A DNA stretch of 64,000 nt from Rhodospirillales bacterium (GTDB lineage: Bacteria > Pseudomonadota > Alphaproteobacteria > Kiloniellales > JACOMY01): positions 124,001-188,000 of the forward strand of contig JACOMY010000001.1 of the NCBI GenBank assembly GCA_014324045.1, in the 5' to 3' direction. The notes beneath the pieces are model-generated. The model saw nothing but the letters and a program-made list of their open reading frames with translations. It was not told the origin of the DNA and searched no databases. The position numbers and the translations under genes are program-made. Within the stretch, counting starts at the first letter, position 1, and each line of letters begins with the position of its first letter. Positions 18,865-28,057 of the stretch are shown piece after piece.

Positions 18865-20205
18865 ATGACAACGTCCTTGGGGACCACCATGCTCCCGGCC
18901 ATCCGGGCCGCCGTGATCTGCCCCCTTGTTTCGAGGGTTGAAGATTCCCGCCATTCCCGGCGCGGCCAGGAGGCACGTTCCGAGGAAGCCTTGGGTCTTG
19001 CCCAGGCCATCGGGCTGGAGGTCGCGGTCACGGCGGCACCGCAAGTGCAGCGACCCAATCCTGCAACCTTGATCGGGCGCGGTCAGGTCGAAACCATCGC
19101 CGAAGATCTGGAAGAACAGAAGATTGCTCTGGCCGTAGTGGACAGCGCCCTTACGCCGACTCAACAGCGCAACCTCGAGCGCGATTGGCACTGCAAGGTG
19201 ATCGATAGGACCGGCCTCATTCTGGAGATCTTCGGTGCGCGCGCCCAGACCCGGGAAGGCCAGCTACAGGTGGAACGCGCGGCGCTCTCCTATCAGTGCT
19301 CCCGCCTGGTGCGCTCTTGGACTCACTTGGAACGGCAGCGCGGCGGCTTCGGCTTTCTGGGCGGGCCGGGCGAGAGCCAACTGGAAATCGATCGGCGTCT
19401 GATTGCCGAACGCATTGAGCGGATCGATCGCGATCTTGCCAAGGTGGGCCGTATGCGTGCCGAGCAGCGAAAGGCTAGGGCGCTACCGGTGGCAGCCCTG
19501 GTAGGCTACACCAATGCCGGCAAGTCAACGCTCTTCAATCGACTGACCAAGGCCAACGTCAGGGCGCAAGATCTGCTCTTTGCCACCTTGGATCCTACCA
19601 TGCGGCGCGTGGAACTGCCGGGCGGGCGCGGCATCGTGCTGTCCGACACGGTCGGTTTCATCTCCGATCTGCCGACGCAGTTGGTGGCCGCCTTCCGTGC
19701 GACCCTGGAAGAGGTCGTGGAAGCCGACATCATCCTTCATGTCCGCGACATCGGGCATCCCGACACTGCGCTGCAATGCGAGGACGTCGAGCGGGTCCTG
19801 GTTGAGCTCGGCTGCGGGGGCGGCGAGGGGCCGAAGCCTATCGAAGTTTGGAACAAGATAGACAGTCTTTCCGCGGAGGACCGGCAGGCGCTGGAAGCCC
19901 GGCGGGAACGGGCAGGGGCCGTGACGCTCTCGGCCCTGACCGGCGAGAGTGTGGATAGCCTACTGGAGCACCTCGACCGATACCTTGGAGAGAAGGACAG
20001 GCTTCTACTGGTGGAGTTACCTGCCAGCGAGGGGCGGCTGCACGCCTGGTTGCACGAAGAAGGCAAGGTCCTGGCGGAGCGGAGCGACGAGCAGGGGCAT
20101 CTTTGGCTCGACGTGCGCGTCTCCCCCGCCGCCGAAGGGCGCCTCCGCGCCTTGGCCGCAGAGCGAGACCACGCAGTAAGGGTGCGCCACGTCAAAGCCC
20201 ACTGA
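18865..20205 (+). CDS. hflX: Ribosome-associated GTPase HflX
   Basis: The 446-residue GTPase splits or rescues stalled 70S ribosomes, for example under heat stress. The N-terminal HflX domain contains NPATLIGRGQVE and DSALTPTQQRNLE. A helical linker includes GGFGFLGGPGESQLE, an HflX signature. The G domain has G1 GYTNAGKSTLFN, G3 DTVGFISDLP, and G4 NKID. The C-terminal domain ends near VRHVKAH. It starts at ATG 18865, 146 bp after hfq, probably in the same transcript. A decayed insertion sequence begins about 65 bp after its stop, so the original downstream neighbour has been lost. Confidence 0.97.
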   Translation: MTTSLGTTMLPAIRAAVICPLVSRVEDSRHSRRGQEARSEEALGLAQAIGLEVAVTAAPQVQRPNPATLIGRGQVETIAEDLEEQKIALAVVDSALTPTQQRNLERDWHCKVIDRTGLILEIFGARAQTREGQLQVERAALSYQCSRLVRSWTHLERQRGGFGFLGGPGESQLEIDRRLIAERIERIDRDLAKVGRMRAEQRKARALPVAALVGYTNAGKSTLFNRLTKANVRAQDLLFATLDPTMRRVELPGGRGIVLSDTVGFISDLPTQLVAAFRATLEEVVEADIILHVRDIGHPDTALQCEDVERVLVELGCGGGEGPKPIEVWNKIDSLSAEDRQALEARRERAGAVTLSALTGESVDSLLEHLDRYLGEKDRLLLVELPASEGRLHAWLHEEGKVLAERSDEQGHLWLDVRVSPAAEGRLRALAAERDHAVRVRHVKAH

Positions 20206-20269
20206 TAGACTTTTGGAACTACGCCAAGGCGGGGTGTTGCGGCGTGGTTGTGTTTTAATTGAAGCGGTT

Positions 20270-20935
20270 TACCTGGACCCGGAAGAGCCGCAGTCGGATG
20301 GCCGAGATTGCCCGCAAGACGAAGCGCTATGCGTCGGATTTGACCGACAAAGGATGGGAGCGGATTGAACCGCCAATGCCAGATGTATCTCGCAGGGGTC
20401 GCCTGCGCCGGCCGGATTTTTGAGGGAGTACCGATGCCTTGCGCCGTCCGGTACGCATAAGAGGCGCCTAGCAGGAAGCAGCCGGCAGCTTCTACCGCTA
20501 CACTGCGGGCCGTGGCCAAGGGGGGTATTGGCGGTTTGCTTGCCCGATGCGCCGTTTCCGTTCCATAAGGATCCACGATCCCTGCTCGATGTGCGACTGC
20601 GAGCAGGTCTTGCGCTCAGCCAGCACCAGTGCCGGTGCGATCGGCAGCCAGAGCATCAAAGCCCCGCATGCTAAGGTCGGTGACTAGAGGAGGATGCCAA
20701 GAAGGAAGCTTGTCGGCTGCAAATGTTACATGATAGTCGATAGCGATGGGCGTCTGCTTACGTTCGACCTGACACCGGCTGGTCTGTCGGACAACGCCGG
20801 TGGCCAGACGATGCTTGAAGGAATCTGCCAGCGATGGCCCTGGGTCAAGCACATCTTCGCCGGTAGCGCCTGTGACCGTGCCACGCTCATGGGCAAGGCG
20901 GCCTTTCTCGACGTCTCACCCTGGAAGCCGTTAAA
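20270..20935 (+). pseudogene. Degenerate IS5-family transposase
   Basis: Scattered pieces of one transposase can be read. KRYASDLTDKGWERIEPPMP (about 20320-20380) is the typical start (Y.SDLTD..W..I.P..P) and is followed by a stop. About 20620-20660 reads ASTSAGAIGSQSIKAPHA, matching the IDSQSVK(T) segment of the IS5 group. After a stop, the same frame resumes as RRKLVGCKCYMIVDSDGRLL and TFDLTPAGLSDNAGG, matching the GRKRHI.VDTDG.LL core. The DDE catalytic context is thus present only as fragments, with several stops and an internal loss. No intact terminal inverted repeats were found. This is an old, inactive insertion. Confidence 0.75.
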
Positions 20936-21010
20936 AGCTCCGATACTGCGGACCGAAATTTAGTGACGTCTTTAATGTTCTAGATCGTCACGGGTTCGTC
21001 GTTTACAATC

Positions 21011-21856
21011 TTGTCCGCTTTGCGCAGTGCCGTGGACCGGGCCCTCGCAGAAGGACGGACCCTGCGGCAGTTCCGGGAGGAACTGGAGCTCAAGCTCAAG
21101 GCCGCAGGATGGTGGGGGCGCAAGATCGTGACCGATCCCCGCACCGGCCGCCGCCGGCAGGTGCCCAAAGGCGTCACCCCGGGCTTCGACAATAATCCGG
21201 GTGCCATCTTCCTCGCCGGCCAGAGCCGCTACGAGGCCATCGCCGGCGATCTCTCCCCCGAAGCCCAAGGCATCGAACTCGGCCTGATCCACGGCATCAG
21301 AACCGGCAAAGAACATCTGGCCGTCCTCGACCTCGACGCCGAACGCCCCATCCCCGGCGGCCGCGCCGCGCCCGTCGCCTGGGATACCAAAGGTAAACGG
21401 GGCGGAACCGACGGAAGCAATGCCGTGAGAGCGGCCGCCGCCGATCCGGCCCGCCGGATCTCGGTCGTCCACAACCACCCCGAAGCCAAGAGTCTCTCGT
21501 CCGGAGACCTCTCGCACCTGGACAACGAACCCGGCCTCGCGCGGATTATCGCCGTCGACCATGACGGCTCCCTCTATCGCGCCAGCGATCCCATCCCCGG
21601 GCTCGACCACTTCGCAGACCGCCTCTGGCAACTGGCTTGGGTGCGGCTTGTCGACAAAGCGGCCGGGAGCGGCATGAATTCCTCAGCCATGCGCAACCTG
21701 GCAAACCACGCTGCCAACATCACCCTGGACCGTGCCGGCTACATGAGCTACGCTTACACTCTCGCCGGAGGAAGCCTCGTCAACCTGCAGCGCTTCGGCG
21801 AAGACCGTATGCAACGTCTGATCGCAGGGCTCGTCCAATGGCTTGGCTCCGGATAG
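21011..21856 (+). pseudogene. Truncated phage Mu gpF-like head protein fused to a JAMM-like C-terminal domain
   Basis: The open frame of 281 codons starts only at a TTG (21011) without a ribosome site and directly abuts insertion-sequence debris, so its 5' part is missing. Residues about 5-45 (VDRALAEGRTLRQFREELE, then GWWGRKIVTDPRTGRR) are the typical C-terminal core of Mu gpF-like minor head proteins. They jump directly to VPKGVTPGFDNNPGA, a motif normally much later, implying an internal deletion. The C-terminal 180 residues contain VVHNHPEAKSLSSGDLSHL, resembling the HxH...SxxD metal motif of JAMM/RadC proteins with one residue fewer in the spacer. A catalytic Glu was not identified. Such domains at the end of phage head proteins are known in polymorphic-toxin-like configurations; here function is unproven. 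Codons are strongly C-ending, unlike the neighbours. Confidence 0.6.
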
Positions 21857-21965
21857 CATCTGATCCGCTCGATAACCGGATCTTTCCCGGCATGTTCACG
21901 GAGCTCGCAAACCCTCTGCACGATGCAATCGGTATGATGCGCGGAGTCCTTGCCACAGGCACGGG

Positions 21966-22283
21966 ATGGCCACCCGAATTCGCTTCGCGGACACCCTGCG
22001 GATGATGAGCCGCTTGCTGTGCCAGAAACTCCGGTTCCCGGGCGGAGACCATCTGCCCTCCGAGGCCGAAATCGTCCGCTTGCGCGTCTCCACGGTCCTG
22101 GCCGTCGATCACGTCATGAGCTGGGTCGACCGCCACGGCATCGACAAGCTCGACACGCCCAAGGAAGACAGCGCCGCCCGCCAAGGTTGGCCGGACGAAA
22201 CCGGCGGAGGCTGGACGCCCCCCTGTGACATCCTCGGCATCGATCGGCCCGACTATTGGGGAAAGCCCACCAAGACCGACTGA
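21966..22283 (+). CDS. Hypothetical protein in phage-derived segment
   Basis: The 105-codon frame starts at ATG 21966, 110 bp after the gpF/JAMM-like frame, and shares its C-ending codon bias. The product begins MATRIRFADTLRMMSRLLCQ, has a helical middle (RVSTVLAVDHVMSWVDRHG) and an acidic, Trp-rich C-terminus ending DYWGKPTKTD. I recognise no family. It could be a small phage protein or the remainder of a larger one. The same-strand position and composition suggest it came with the fragment before it. A further 55-codon frame (ATG 21838) overlaps both; I do not annotate it because it has no ribosome site or recognisable content. Confidence 0.4.
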   Translation: MATRIRFADTLRMMSRLLCQKLRFPGGDHLPSEAEIVRLRVSTVLAVDHVMSWVDRHGIDKLDTPKEDSAARQGWPDETGGGWTPPCDILGIDRPDYWGKPTKTD

Positions 22284-22654
22284 CCCGGCCCCTTGCAAGG
22301 CCGATGCAACGGCAGCGGATTTACCCAGGAATCCGGCCCCTGAATCTTGGTGAAAATATCCCGCTTGTCCACCCCGATCCGGCAGATCGTAGCCGGGCAC
22401 GGGCTATTTCTCTGTCGCACCGCCCAATCCGGCCGCGCCCAAGACCCCACACCCAGACCGCCCGCAAACCCTCTATTTCCCTAGAGAAACCCCCGCCCGG
22501 TCCACATAGGTCCGCGTAGGTCCACTTGGGCCATCAATTCTGTCGTCCTACAGCTGGGGACCGCGATCGAAGGCTCTATGCCCAGGCGCCCCTTGAGCAT
22601 TGGAGAATCACGAAACTTATCCTGCCGGATTGCGCTGTAAAGGTCTTGTCGCTC
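22284..22654. other. Gap between phage-derived ORF and IS630 remnant
   Basis: No gene was recognised in these 371 bases. The left part is C-rich like the phage-derived ORF before it. A short near-repeat, ccacataggtccgcgtaggtccacttgg-like (split around 22500-22530, with GGTCC repeated), is visible but has no evident function. Confidence 0.4.
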
Positions 22655-23005
22655 CCTAGATGCTTGACGGTCCGATCGACGCTTGGCCTTCCGCCCCTTT
22701 GTTGAGCACCGCTTGCTTTACGCTCTTAATTCCCACAACATCGTCATTTCCGGTAATCTTGTCAGTCGCAAAGGCAAAGAGGTCAGAGCGCGCGCCTGCA
22801 TCTCTCTGTGCTTCTTGCCGTTCTACGCGCCCGATCTCAGCCTCCTTGAGCAGATCTTCGCAAAGCCGAACACTTAATCCAGAGTTGCCGCGGAACGAAC
22901 TCTTGAAGCTACCTCGGCTGAAATCGATTAACTCCCGAACCCCTTCTCAGCCTTGGCATTCCGCAACTACATCGAAAACACCGGCTATGTTGTCCGTATA
23001 AAACC
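22655..23005 (+). pseudogene. C-terminal remnant of an IS630-family transposase
   Basis: Reading across a one-base frame change near 22680, the pieces MLDGPID and AFRPFVEHRLLYALN are followed by GNLVSRKGKEVRA, FLPFYAPDLSLLEQIFAK, and, after a stop, FSALAFRNYIENTGY. These correspond in order to the IS630 transposase landmarks (M.LDGPID..AF..YVEQ.L, DNL.SHKG..VRA, FLPPYSPDLNPIEQ.FAK, F.P.EC.NYF.NAGY). At least one frameshift and two stops, plus loss of the N-terminal half, show that it is inactive. It ends just short of the trpE stop codon on the opposite strand, so it marks the breakpoint where genes normally following trpE have been displaced. Confidence 0.8.
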
Positions 23006-23013
23006 GAAAGGCC

Positions 23014-24528
23014 CTAGTTCCCTTGCCGATTGGCGAAGCGCACAGCCTCCTCGGCGGCACAGAAAAGAGCGCGGGCCTTGTGCTGACACTCGCGGTATTC
23101 GGATTCCGGGTTACTGTCGGCCACTACGCCAGCGCCGGCCTGCACATACATGGTGCCGTCCTTTACCACTGCGGTGCGCAGCGCGATGCAGCTGTCCATG
23201 TCGCCATTTGCGCCGAAGTAGCCGATGCAGCCGCCATAGAGGCCGCGGCGGTCGGGCTCCAGCTCCTCAATGATCTCCATGGCCCGGACTTTGGGGGCAC
23301 CGGAGAGGGTTCCGGCGGGGAAGCCGGCTACCAGAGCGTCGATGGCCTCGAAGCCCTCGCGCAGGCGACCCTCGACGTTGGAGACAATGTGCATGACGTG
23401 GCTATAGCGCTCAATAACAAACTGCTCGGTCACCCGCACGGACTTCAGGGTGGACACGCGGCCGACATCGTTGCGCCCAAGGTCCAGCAGCATCAGGTGC
23501 TCGGCCCGCTCCTTGGGATCGGCCAGCAACTCGTCGGCCAGTGCCAAGTCTTCTTCGCTGTTTTGGCCGCGGCGGCGGGTGCCGGCAAGCGGACGAATCG
23601 TCACTTGATCGCCGCGCAGGCGCACCAAGATCTCCGGACTGGAGGCTACAACCGAGAAATCGCCGAACTGACCGTAGACCAGGAAGGGGGACGGATTCAG
23701 GCGCCGAAGCGCCCGGTAGAGGGCGAAGGGCGAGAGCAAAAAAGGTACCGAGAAGCGCTGCGAGAGCACGATCTGGAAGGCATCGCCGGCGAGGATGTAG
23801 TCCTTGGCCTTGTTCACCATCGCTTCGTACTGCGCTTGGGTGAGGTTGCTTGCCGCGTCTTCCGGTAGCGGCTCGATTTCGGCAGCACCGCCGCGCTGCG
23901 GCGGCAATGCCCGGTCGAAGTCGGCCACAACATCGGTCAAACGCTCCATGGCGAGGCCATAGGCGGCCCGCGCCGAAGCCTCTCCCGAGGGCCAAACCGG
24001 GGTGCAAAGCGTGATCAGGTCTTCGACCCGGTCGAAGACGGCGACTATGGTCGGTCGCATGAAGAAACCGTCCGGCATGTCCAGCACCGCCTGGTTCTCG
24101 TTCGGCAGGCGTTCCATCAGGCGCACGGTGTCGTAGCCCATGAAGCCGATCAGGCCGGCCGCCATGGGGGGCAGATGGCTGGGTAATTCGATGCGGCAAC
24201 TGCGCACCAATTCCCTCAAACTGCCCAAGGGGTCGTCCGAGTAAGGCTCGAAGGCTTCGAGGTCGTAGCGGGCTTTGCGGTTGATCTCCGCCTTGCGCTC
24301 GCGGCAGCGCCAGATCAGGTCCGGCCGCGACACGATGAAGGAATAGCGGCCGATGGTAGCGCCACCCTCAACCGACTCGAAGAGAGCACTGAAGGGCCGC
24401 TCGCCGCAGAGTTTCAGATAGGCCGAGACCGGGGTTTCCATGTCTGCGACCAAGGCGGTGGATACCACCTGCGGCTTGCTAGCCTGGTAGGCGGCCGCAA
24501 AGGCAGCGAAGTCGGGATTGCGCTGCAT
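23014..24528 (-). CDS. trpE: Anthranilate synthase component I
   Basis: The 504-residue enzyme converts chorismate to anthranilate with ammonia from TrpG, the first committed step of tryptophan synthesis. The N-terminal regulatory part includes the LLES-like element FESVEGGATIGRYSF. The chorismate-binding part includes IVLSQRF, then IRPLAGTRRRG, the DLGRNDVGRVS motif, HIVSNVEGRL, AGTLSGAPKVRAMEII and QAGAGVVADSNPE. Length is standard. It lies 9 bp downstream of ppiD on the same strand, as in other alphaproteobacteria, so it is probably co-transcribed. The usual trpG-trpD-trpC continuation is absent; downstream lies transposase debris. I saw no leader peptide or T-box, since the promoter is likely that of ppiD. 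Confidence 0.97.
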   Translation of the reverse strand: MQRNPDFAAFAAAYQASKPQVVSTALVADMETPVSAYLKLCGERPFSALFESVEGGATIGRYSFIVSRPDLIWRCRERKAEINRKARYDLEAFEPYSDDPLGSLRELVRSCRIELPSHLPPMAAGLIGFMGYDTVRLMERLPNENQAVLDMPDGFFMRPTIVAVFDRVEDLITLCTPVWPSGEASARAAYGLAMERLTDVVADFDRALPPQRGGAAEIEPLPEDAASNLTQAQYEAMVNKAKDYILAGDAFQIVLSQRFSVPFLLSPFALYRALRRLNPSPFLVYGQFGDFSVVASSPEILVRLRGDQVTIRPLAGTRRRGQNSEEDLALADELLADPKERAEHLMLLDLGRNDVGRVSTLKSVRVTEQFVIERYSHVMHIVSNVEGRLREGFEAIDALVAGFPAGTLSGAPKVRAMEIIEELEPDRRGLYGGCIGYFGANGDMDSCIALRTAVVKDGTMYVQAGAGVVADSNPESEYRECQHKARALFCAAEEAVRFANRQGN

Positions 24529-24537
24529 CGGATTATC

Positions 24538-26445
24538 CTAGAAGCGCAGCAGCGCCGCATCTAGCGCCGTGGCGTTGTAGCTCACGGGATAGTCCAGTTC
24601 GAGGCTGGAGATGAAACCGGTCAGCAGGTCTTCGCGCATGTCCCGGTCGAGCGCATTCTGCAGCTGCTCGAAAACGTGATCGTTCGCAGAGGCTTTGGCC
24701 CCGACAATCTCCGTCACCTCACCGATGGCGGCACCCTTCGCCGTGGCGACGGCGAAGGGCCTCCCACTCGGCTCTTGGAAGGCCCGGCGCACCAAGGCCG
24801 GCATGGAACGCAGCTGCTGTGGCGTGTCTATGCGGGTCATGGGCGGTGCAGTGATTATCGGTTGCCCCAGGCTTCGGGCCGCAGCCTCGACGGTCATCTC
24901 GCCGTTCTCGACCAGCTGCACCAAGGCTTCGGCTTGGGCCAGCGCCTGGCGTTGGGCTTCCTCCATTTTCCAGACATCCGCAATCTCTTGCTCGACCTCG
25001 TCGAAGATGCGGTCTGCAGCTGGGGTGATCGCGTCTACCCGAAAGGCGTAGTAGCTGCCATCCGAGGACTCCTTTAGCAGCGAATCCACGCCAGTATCGG
25101 AATCGAAGACCTGCACCAGGAAATCTTGCAATGCCGGCAAGCCGGCGACCGGCAGTCCGTTCTTGTCGTTGCCGCGGGAATCGAGCGCCTCGATCTGGCG
25201 CAGGGTGAGGCCCATCTTCCGGGCCGTCTCGTCGAGGGTAGCGCCGGTCGCGAGTTCGGCATCGACCTCGTTCACGAAGGAGACCATGGCATCGACCGCT
25301 TTCTCCATACGCAGATCCTCGCGGACTGCGGCCTCCACGGTCTCCGGTGCGGCGACGTTGGGTGGCACCACTTCCGTTATCTCGATCACATGCCAGCCCA
25401 GCGGGGTCTTGGCCAGGACGATGTCGCCCGCAATGCTGTCGGCGAAGACGGCATCGGCCAATTGCGGCAGCCTGCCTTCGACGCGACTCTTGGATTGCAA
25501 TTCCAAGAAGGCGGGGGCGGTGGCGCCGTTGTCCCTGGCGGCCTCGACCAGGCTCTTACCGGCCTCGGCCTCGGCCTTGGCGGCGGTGGCTTTGGCTTCG
25601 GCTTCCAGCGGAAAGATGATTTGGCGCCAGGATCGCCGCTCGGGCGAGCCGAAATTCTGCTCCTGTTGGGCGACGGCGGCCGCCAGTTCCTCGGCGCCGA
25701 TGTCGACCGCTTCCATGAAGCTGTCCGCTGTGATGTGGAGCAGGGAGACGCTGCGATACTCCGGCGCCCGGAAGCTGTCTTTGCGTTCCTCGTAAAAGTC
25801 TTCCAAGGCGGCTTTGTCCGGCACTTCGATCGAGGCAGGATCGCTTGGCGGCAGGCTTACATAGGAGAGCGAGCGCTGCTCTTCGCGCCAACTGTAGATA
25901 CGGTTACTACCGCTCTGGGGCAGCTGTGCGCCGTAGACGATGGCGCTGACGATGAATTGGCGTTCCAGATCGGTTTTCACCTCCGCCTCGTAGGCCTGCG
26001 GGCTGAGGCCGCTATTCCTGAGAAGGGCGAAGTAGCGCTGTTGGTCGAATTGACCGCGCGCATCCTGGAACTGCTGCTGTCGGGCGATGCGTTCGGCCAC
26101 CTGCTCCGCCGAGACGGCAAGTCCCAGATCTTGGGCCAGGCGGTCGAGGAGCGCGCGCTCGACCAAGATCCGCAGGCTGCGCTGGGCAATGCCGCTTGCC
26201 ATCAACATCTCCTGTGTGACCGTCTGTTGCGTGCGTTGCTGGATCTGGCGCGCCTCCAGCCGCAGCCGGTTCTCGTAATCGGCCAGCGAGACCGGCGTGC
26301 CGTCGATGTCGGCGATCTCGTCGGGCGGCGCGCTGCTGGTCACGTAGTCGCCGATACCCCAAAGTCCAAAGGATAGGATCAGGAGACCGAAGAGTGCATA
26401 AACGGTGATTCGCACGAGGAGCGATTTGGAGCGCAGATCGTCCAT
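24538..26445 (-). CDS. ppiD: Periplasmic folding chaperone / peptidyl-prolyl isomerase PpiD (SurA-N type)
   Basis: The 635-residue protein has one N-terminal transmembrane anchor (ITVYALFGLLILSFGLWGIG, residues about 12-31) followed by a SurA-N-like chaperone domain (DEIADIDGTPVSLADYENRL), a parvulin-like middle domain (AVFADSIAGDIVLAKTPLGW followed by HVIEI) and a second degenerate parvulin region. It is held in the inner membrane facing the periplasm and assists newly secreted proteins near the Sec translocon. It heads a two-gene unit with trpE and is divergent from tpiA. A promoter with a dyad is proposed upstream. The parvulin active site appears only partly conserved, so chaperone rather than isomerase activity may dominate. 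Confidence 0.93.
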   Translation of the reverse strand: MDDLRSKSLLVRITVYALFGLLILSFGLWGIGDYVTSSAPPDEIADIDGTPVSLADYENRLRLEARQIQQRTQQTVTQEMLMASGIAQRSLRILVERALLDRLAQDLGLAVSAEQVAERIARQQQFQDARGQFDQQRYFALLRNSGLSPQAYEAEVKTDLERQFIVSAIVYGAQLPQSGSNRIYSWREEQRSLSYVSLPPSDPASIEVPDKAALEDFYEERKDSFRAPEYRSVSLLHITADSFMEAVDIGAEELAAAVAQQEQNFGSPERRSWRQIIFPLEAEAKATAAKAEAEAGKSLVEAARDNGATAPAFLELQSKSRVEGRLPQLADAVFADSIAGDIVLAKTPLGWHVIEITEVVPPNVAAPETVEAAVREDLRMEKAVDAMVSFVNEVDAELATGATLDETARKMGLTLRQIEALDSRGNDKNGLPVAGLPALQDFLVQVFDSDTGVDSLLKESSDGSYYAFRVDAITPAADRIFDEVEQEIADVWKMEEAQRQALAQAEALVQLVENGEMTVEAAARSLGQPIITAPPMTRIDTPQQLRSMPALVRRAFQEPSGRPFAVATAKGAAIGEVTEIVGAKASANDHVFEQLQNALDRDMREDLLTGFISSLELDYPVSYNATALDAALLRF

Positions 26446-26536
26446 GGGATATCGGTTTCACCTACTTGGTAACTGAGACCCGCTTGATCCGGGCAGTGTC
26501 TCTCGCGGGGCGCCGCATCCACCCCTGGATTGAGCA

Positions 26537-26569
26537 GCGCATACTATGCGCGCGCCTCTGCGGGGGCAA
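26537..26569 (-). promoter_or_regulatory. Candidate ppiD-trpE promoter with a dyad over the -10
   Basis: Read on the minus strand, TTGCCC (26564-26569) and TAGTAT (26541-26546) are separated by exactly 17 bases, 95 bases upstream of the ppiD start. The -10 is embedded in the perfect palindrome GCGCATA-C-TATGCGC (26537-26551), which could be an operator. Spacing is ideal; the hexamers match the consensus 4/6 each. Confidence 0.4.
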
Positions 26570-26745
26570 CGGGCAAAGAGACCGGTATCCCGCAGGCCGT
26601 TCGCCGCAATTTGCCGGCATCTCTCGGTATTTTTGTGGGCGGCATGATAAACCTCGGCCGCATCGATAGTGCACTTCGATCGGGGCGGTGACAGCCCTTT
26701 GCCCCTTCGCCACAAACCTAAGCGGACAAATAAGAGGAAGAAAGC

Positions 26746-27468
26746 ATGCGACTGGTTGCCGGTAACTGGAAGATGAATGGATCGCCGGCCGCGGTTACGG
26801 ACTTGGTTGCCGGCCTGACGCAACGTCTCAGGGCCGCAGAGGTTGGCTGTACGGCAGCGGTCTGTCCGCCGGCTCACCTTCTGGCCGCCGCGGTCGCGGC
26901 CGCTGGCGCCGGCTTGGCTGTCGGCAGTCAGGATTGTAGCGACGAGGCTGGGCCCGGTGCCTTCACCGGCGAGATCTCGGCCTTCATGCTCGCCGAGACC
27001 GGCTGCCGCTATGCCATCGTCGGCCATTCCGAACGCCGGCAGCGGCACGGCGAGAGCAACACCCTGGTCCGTGCCAAGGCGAGCCGGGCTTTGGCCGCTG
27101 GCCTTGTCCCCATCGTCTGCGTTGGCGAGACCCTGAAGCAGCGCGAGGCGGGCGATGCGGCCGCCGTGGTCTCCGAGCAGGTACAAGAGAGTCTGCCCGA
27201 GGGCTGGAGCACCGACACTCTGGTCATAGCCTACGAGCCGGTCTGGGCCATCGGCACCGGCCTGACCGCCACCGCTGCCGACATCGCCGAGATGCATAGC
27301 GCCATTGGCGCCGTGATGGGGAGCCGGCGCGCGGCAATTCTTTACGGTGGCTCGGTAAAGCCCGGCAATGCAGCCGAGATCCTCGGTACTGAGGGCGTGA
27401 ATGGTGCACTGATAGGCGGTGCCAGCCTGAAGCTGGATGATTTCTGGGGGATCGTGACGGCGGCGTGA
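26746..27468 (+). CDS. tpiA: Triosephosphate isomerase
   Basis: The 240-residue TIM-barrel enzyme interconverts dihydroxyacetone phosphate and glyceraldehyde 3-phosphate. All catalytic elements are present: AGNWKMNG (Asn and Lys), GHSERRQ (electrophilic His), YEPVWAIGTG (catalytic Glu at the start of the flexible loop) and the phosphate-binding LYGGSVKPGNA. The start ATG 26746 follows AGAGGAAG. It opens the rightward tpiA-secG-pyrG-eno-ftsB-pdh block, divergent from ppiD-trpE, an order that recurs in alphaproteobacteria. Confidence 0.98.
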   Translation: MRLVAGNWKMNGSPAAVTDLVAGLTQRLRAAEVGCTAAVCPPAHLLAAAVAAAGAGLAVGSQDCSDEAGPGAFTGEISAFMLAETGCRYAIVGHSERRQRHGESNTLVRAKASRALAAGLVPIVCVGETLKQREAGDAAAVVSEQVQESLPEGWSTDTLVIAYEPVWAIGTGLTATAADIAEMHSAIGAVMGSRRAAILYGGSVKPGNAAEILGTEGVNGALIGGASLKLDDFWGIVTAA

Positions 27469-27654
27469 GCGGCGGTCCTGGCGGCTGTATGACCGAAGGA
27501 CAAGGCTGCCTTCAGACGCAATCGGCTTGATTAGCTAGCCTGGTTTGTGAGACATCCACTACCTTAACGGTCGCGGCCGGCGCGCCTCTGCCCTCGCATC
27601 GGTCCGTTCGGGGGCTTTGCAGACGACGGCCGGTAGCACGACGTCCGGAACGAG

Positions 27655-28041
27655 ATGAGCAACATTCTACTGATCATTCACCTGCTGATCGCGCTTGGCC
27701 TGATCGGCATGGTTCTCCTTCAACGCAGTGAAGGCGGCGGCCTTGGGATCGGCGGCAGCGGTGGCGGCGGTGGCATGGGCGGTTTTATGACCGGCCGCGG
27801 CACCGCTAATCTACTGACGCGGATCACGGCGATGCTGGCGGCGCTTTTCATGATCTCCAGCCTGGGGCTGACGATCTACTTTAACCGTGAGTCGGGCGGC
27901 ACCGGTTCCTTGACCGATCAGCTGCAGCAAGGCTTCGAGAGCGCGCCTTCGGCATCCCCCGATTCGGGGGGGAGTCTTTCCGACGGTCTAACCTTGCCGA
28001 GACTCCAAGACAGCGGCAATTCAGCACCCAGGGTCGAGTAG
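27655..28041 (+). CDS. secG: Preprotein translocase subunit SecG
   Basis: The 128-residue inner-membrane protein has two transmembrane segments (ILLIIHLLIALGLIGMVLLQ and ITAMLAALFMISSLGLTIYF). Between them lies the conserved cytoplasmic glycine-rich loop (RSEGGGLGIGGSGGGGG) ending in GRGTANLLTRIT. The C-terminal tail is low-complexity and polar, as in other alphaproteobacterial SecG. It joins SecYE to make the protein-conducting channel. It starts at ATG 27655 with only a weak CGGAA-type ribosome site. A strong palindrome follows the stop before pyrG. Confidence 0.95.
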   Translation: MSNILLIIHLLIALGLIGMVLLQRSEGGGLGIGGSGGGGGMGGFMTGRGTANLLTRITAMLAALFMISSLGLTIYFNRESGGTGSLTDQLQQGFESAPSASPDSGGSLSDGLTLPRLQDSGNSAPRVE

Positions 28042-28057
28042 ATCCGGCCACCGCAGC

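Noticed and set aside
25126-26376. Plus-strand frame of 416 codons opposite ppiD
   Set aside because: It is antisense to a well-supported gene and has the composition of a shadow frame.
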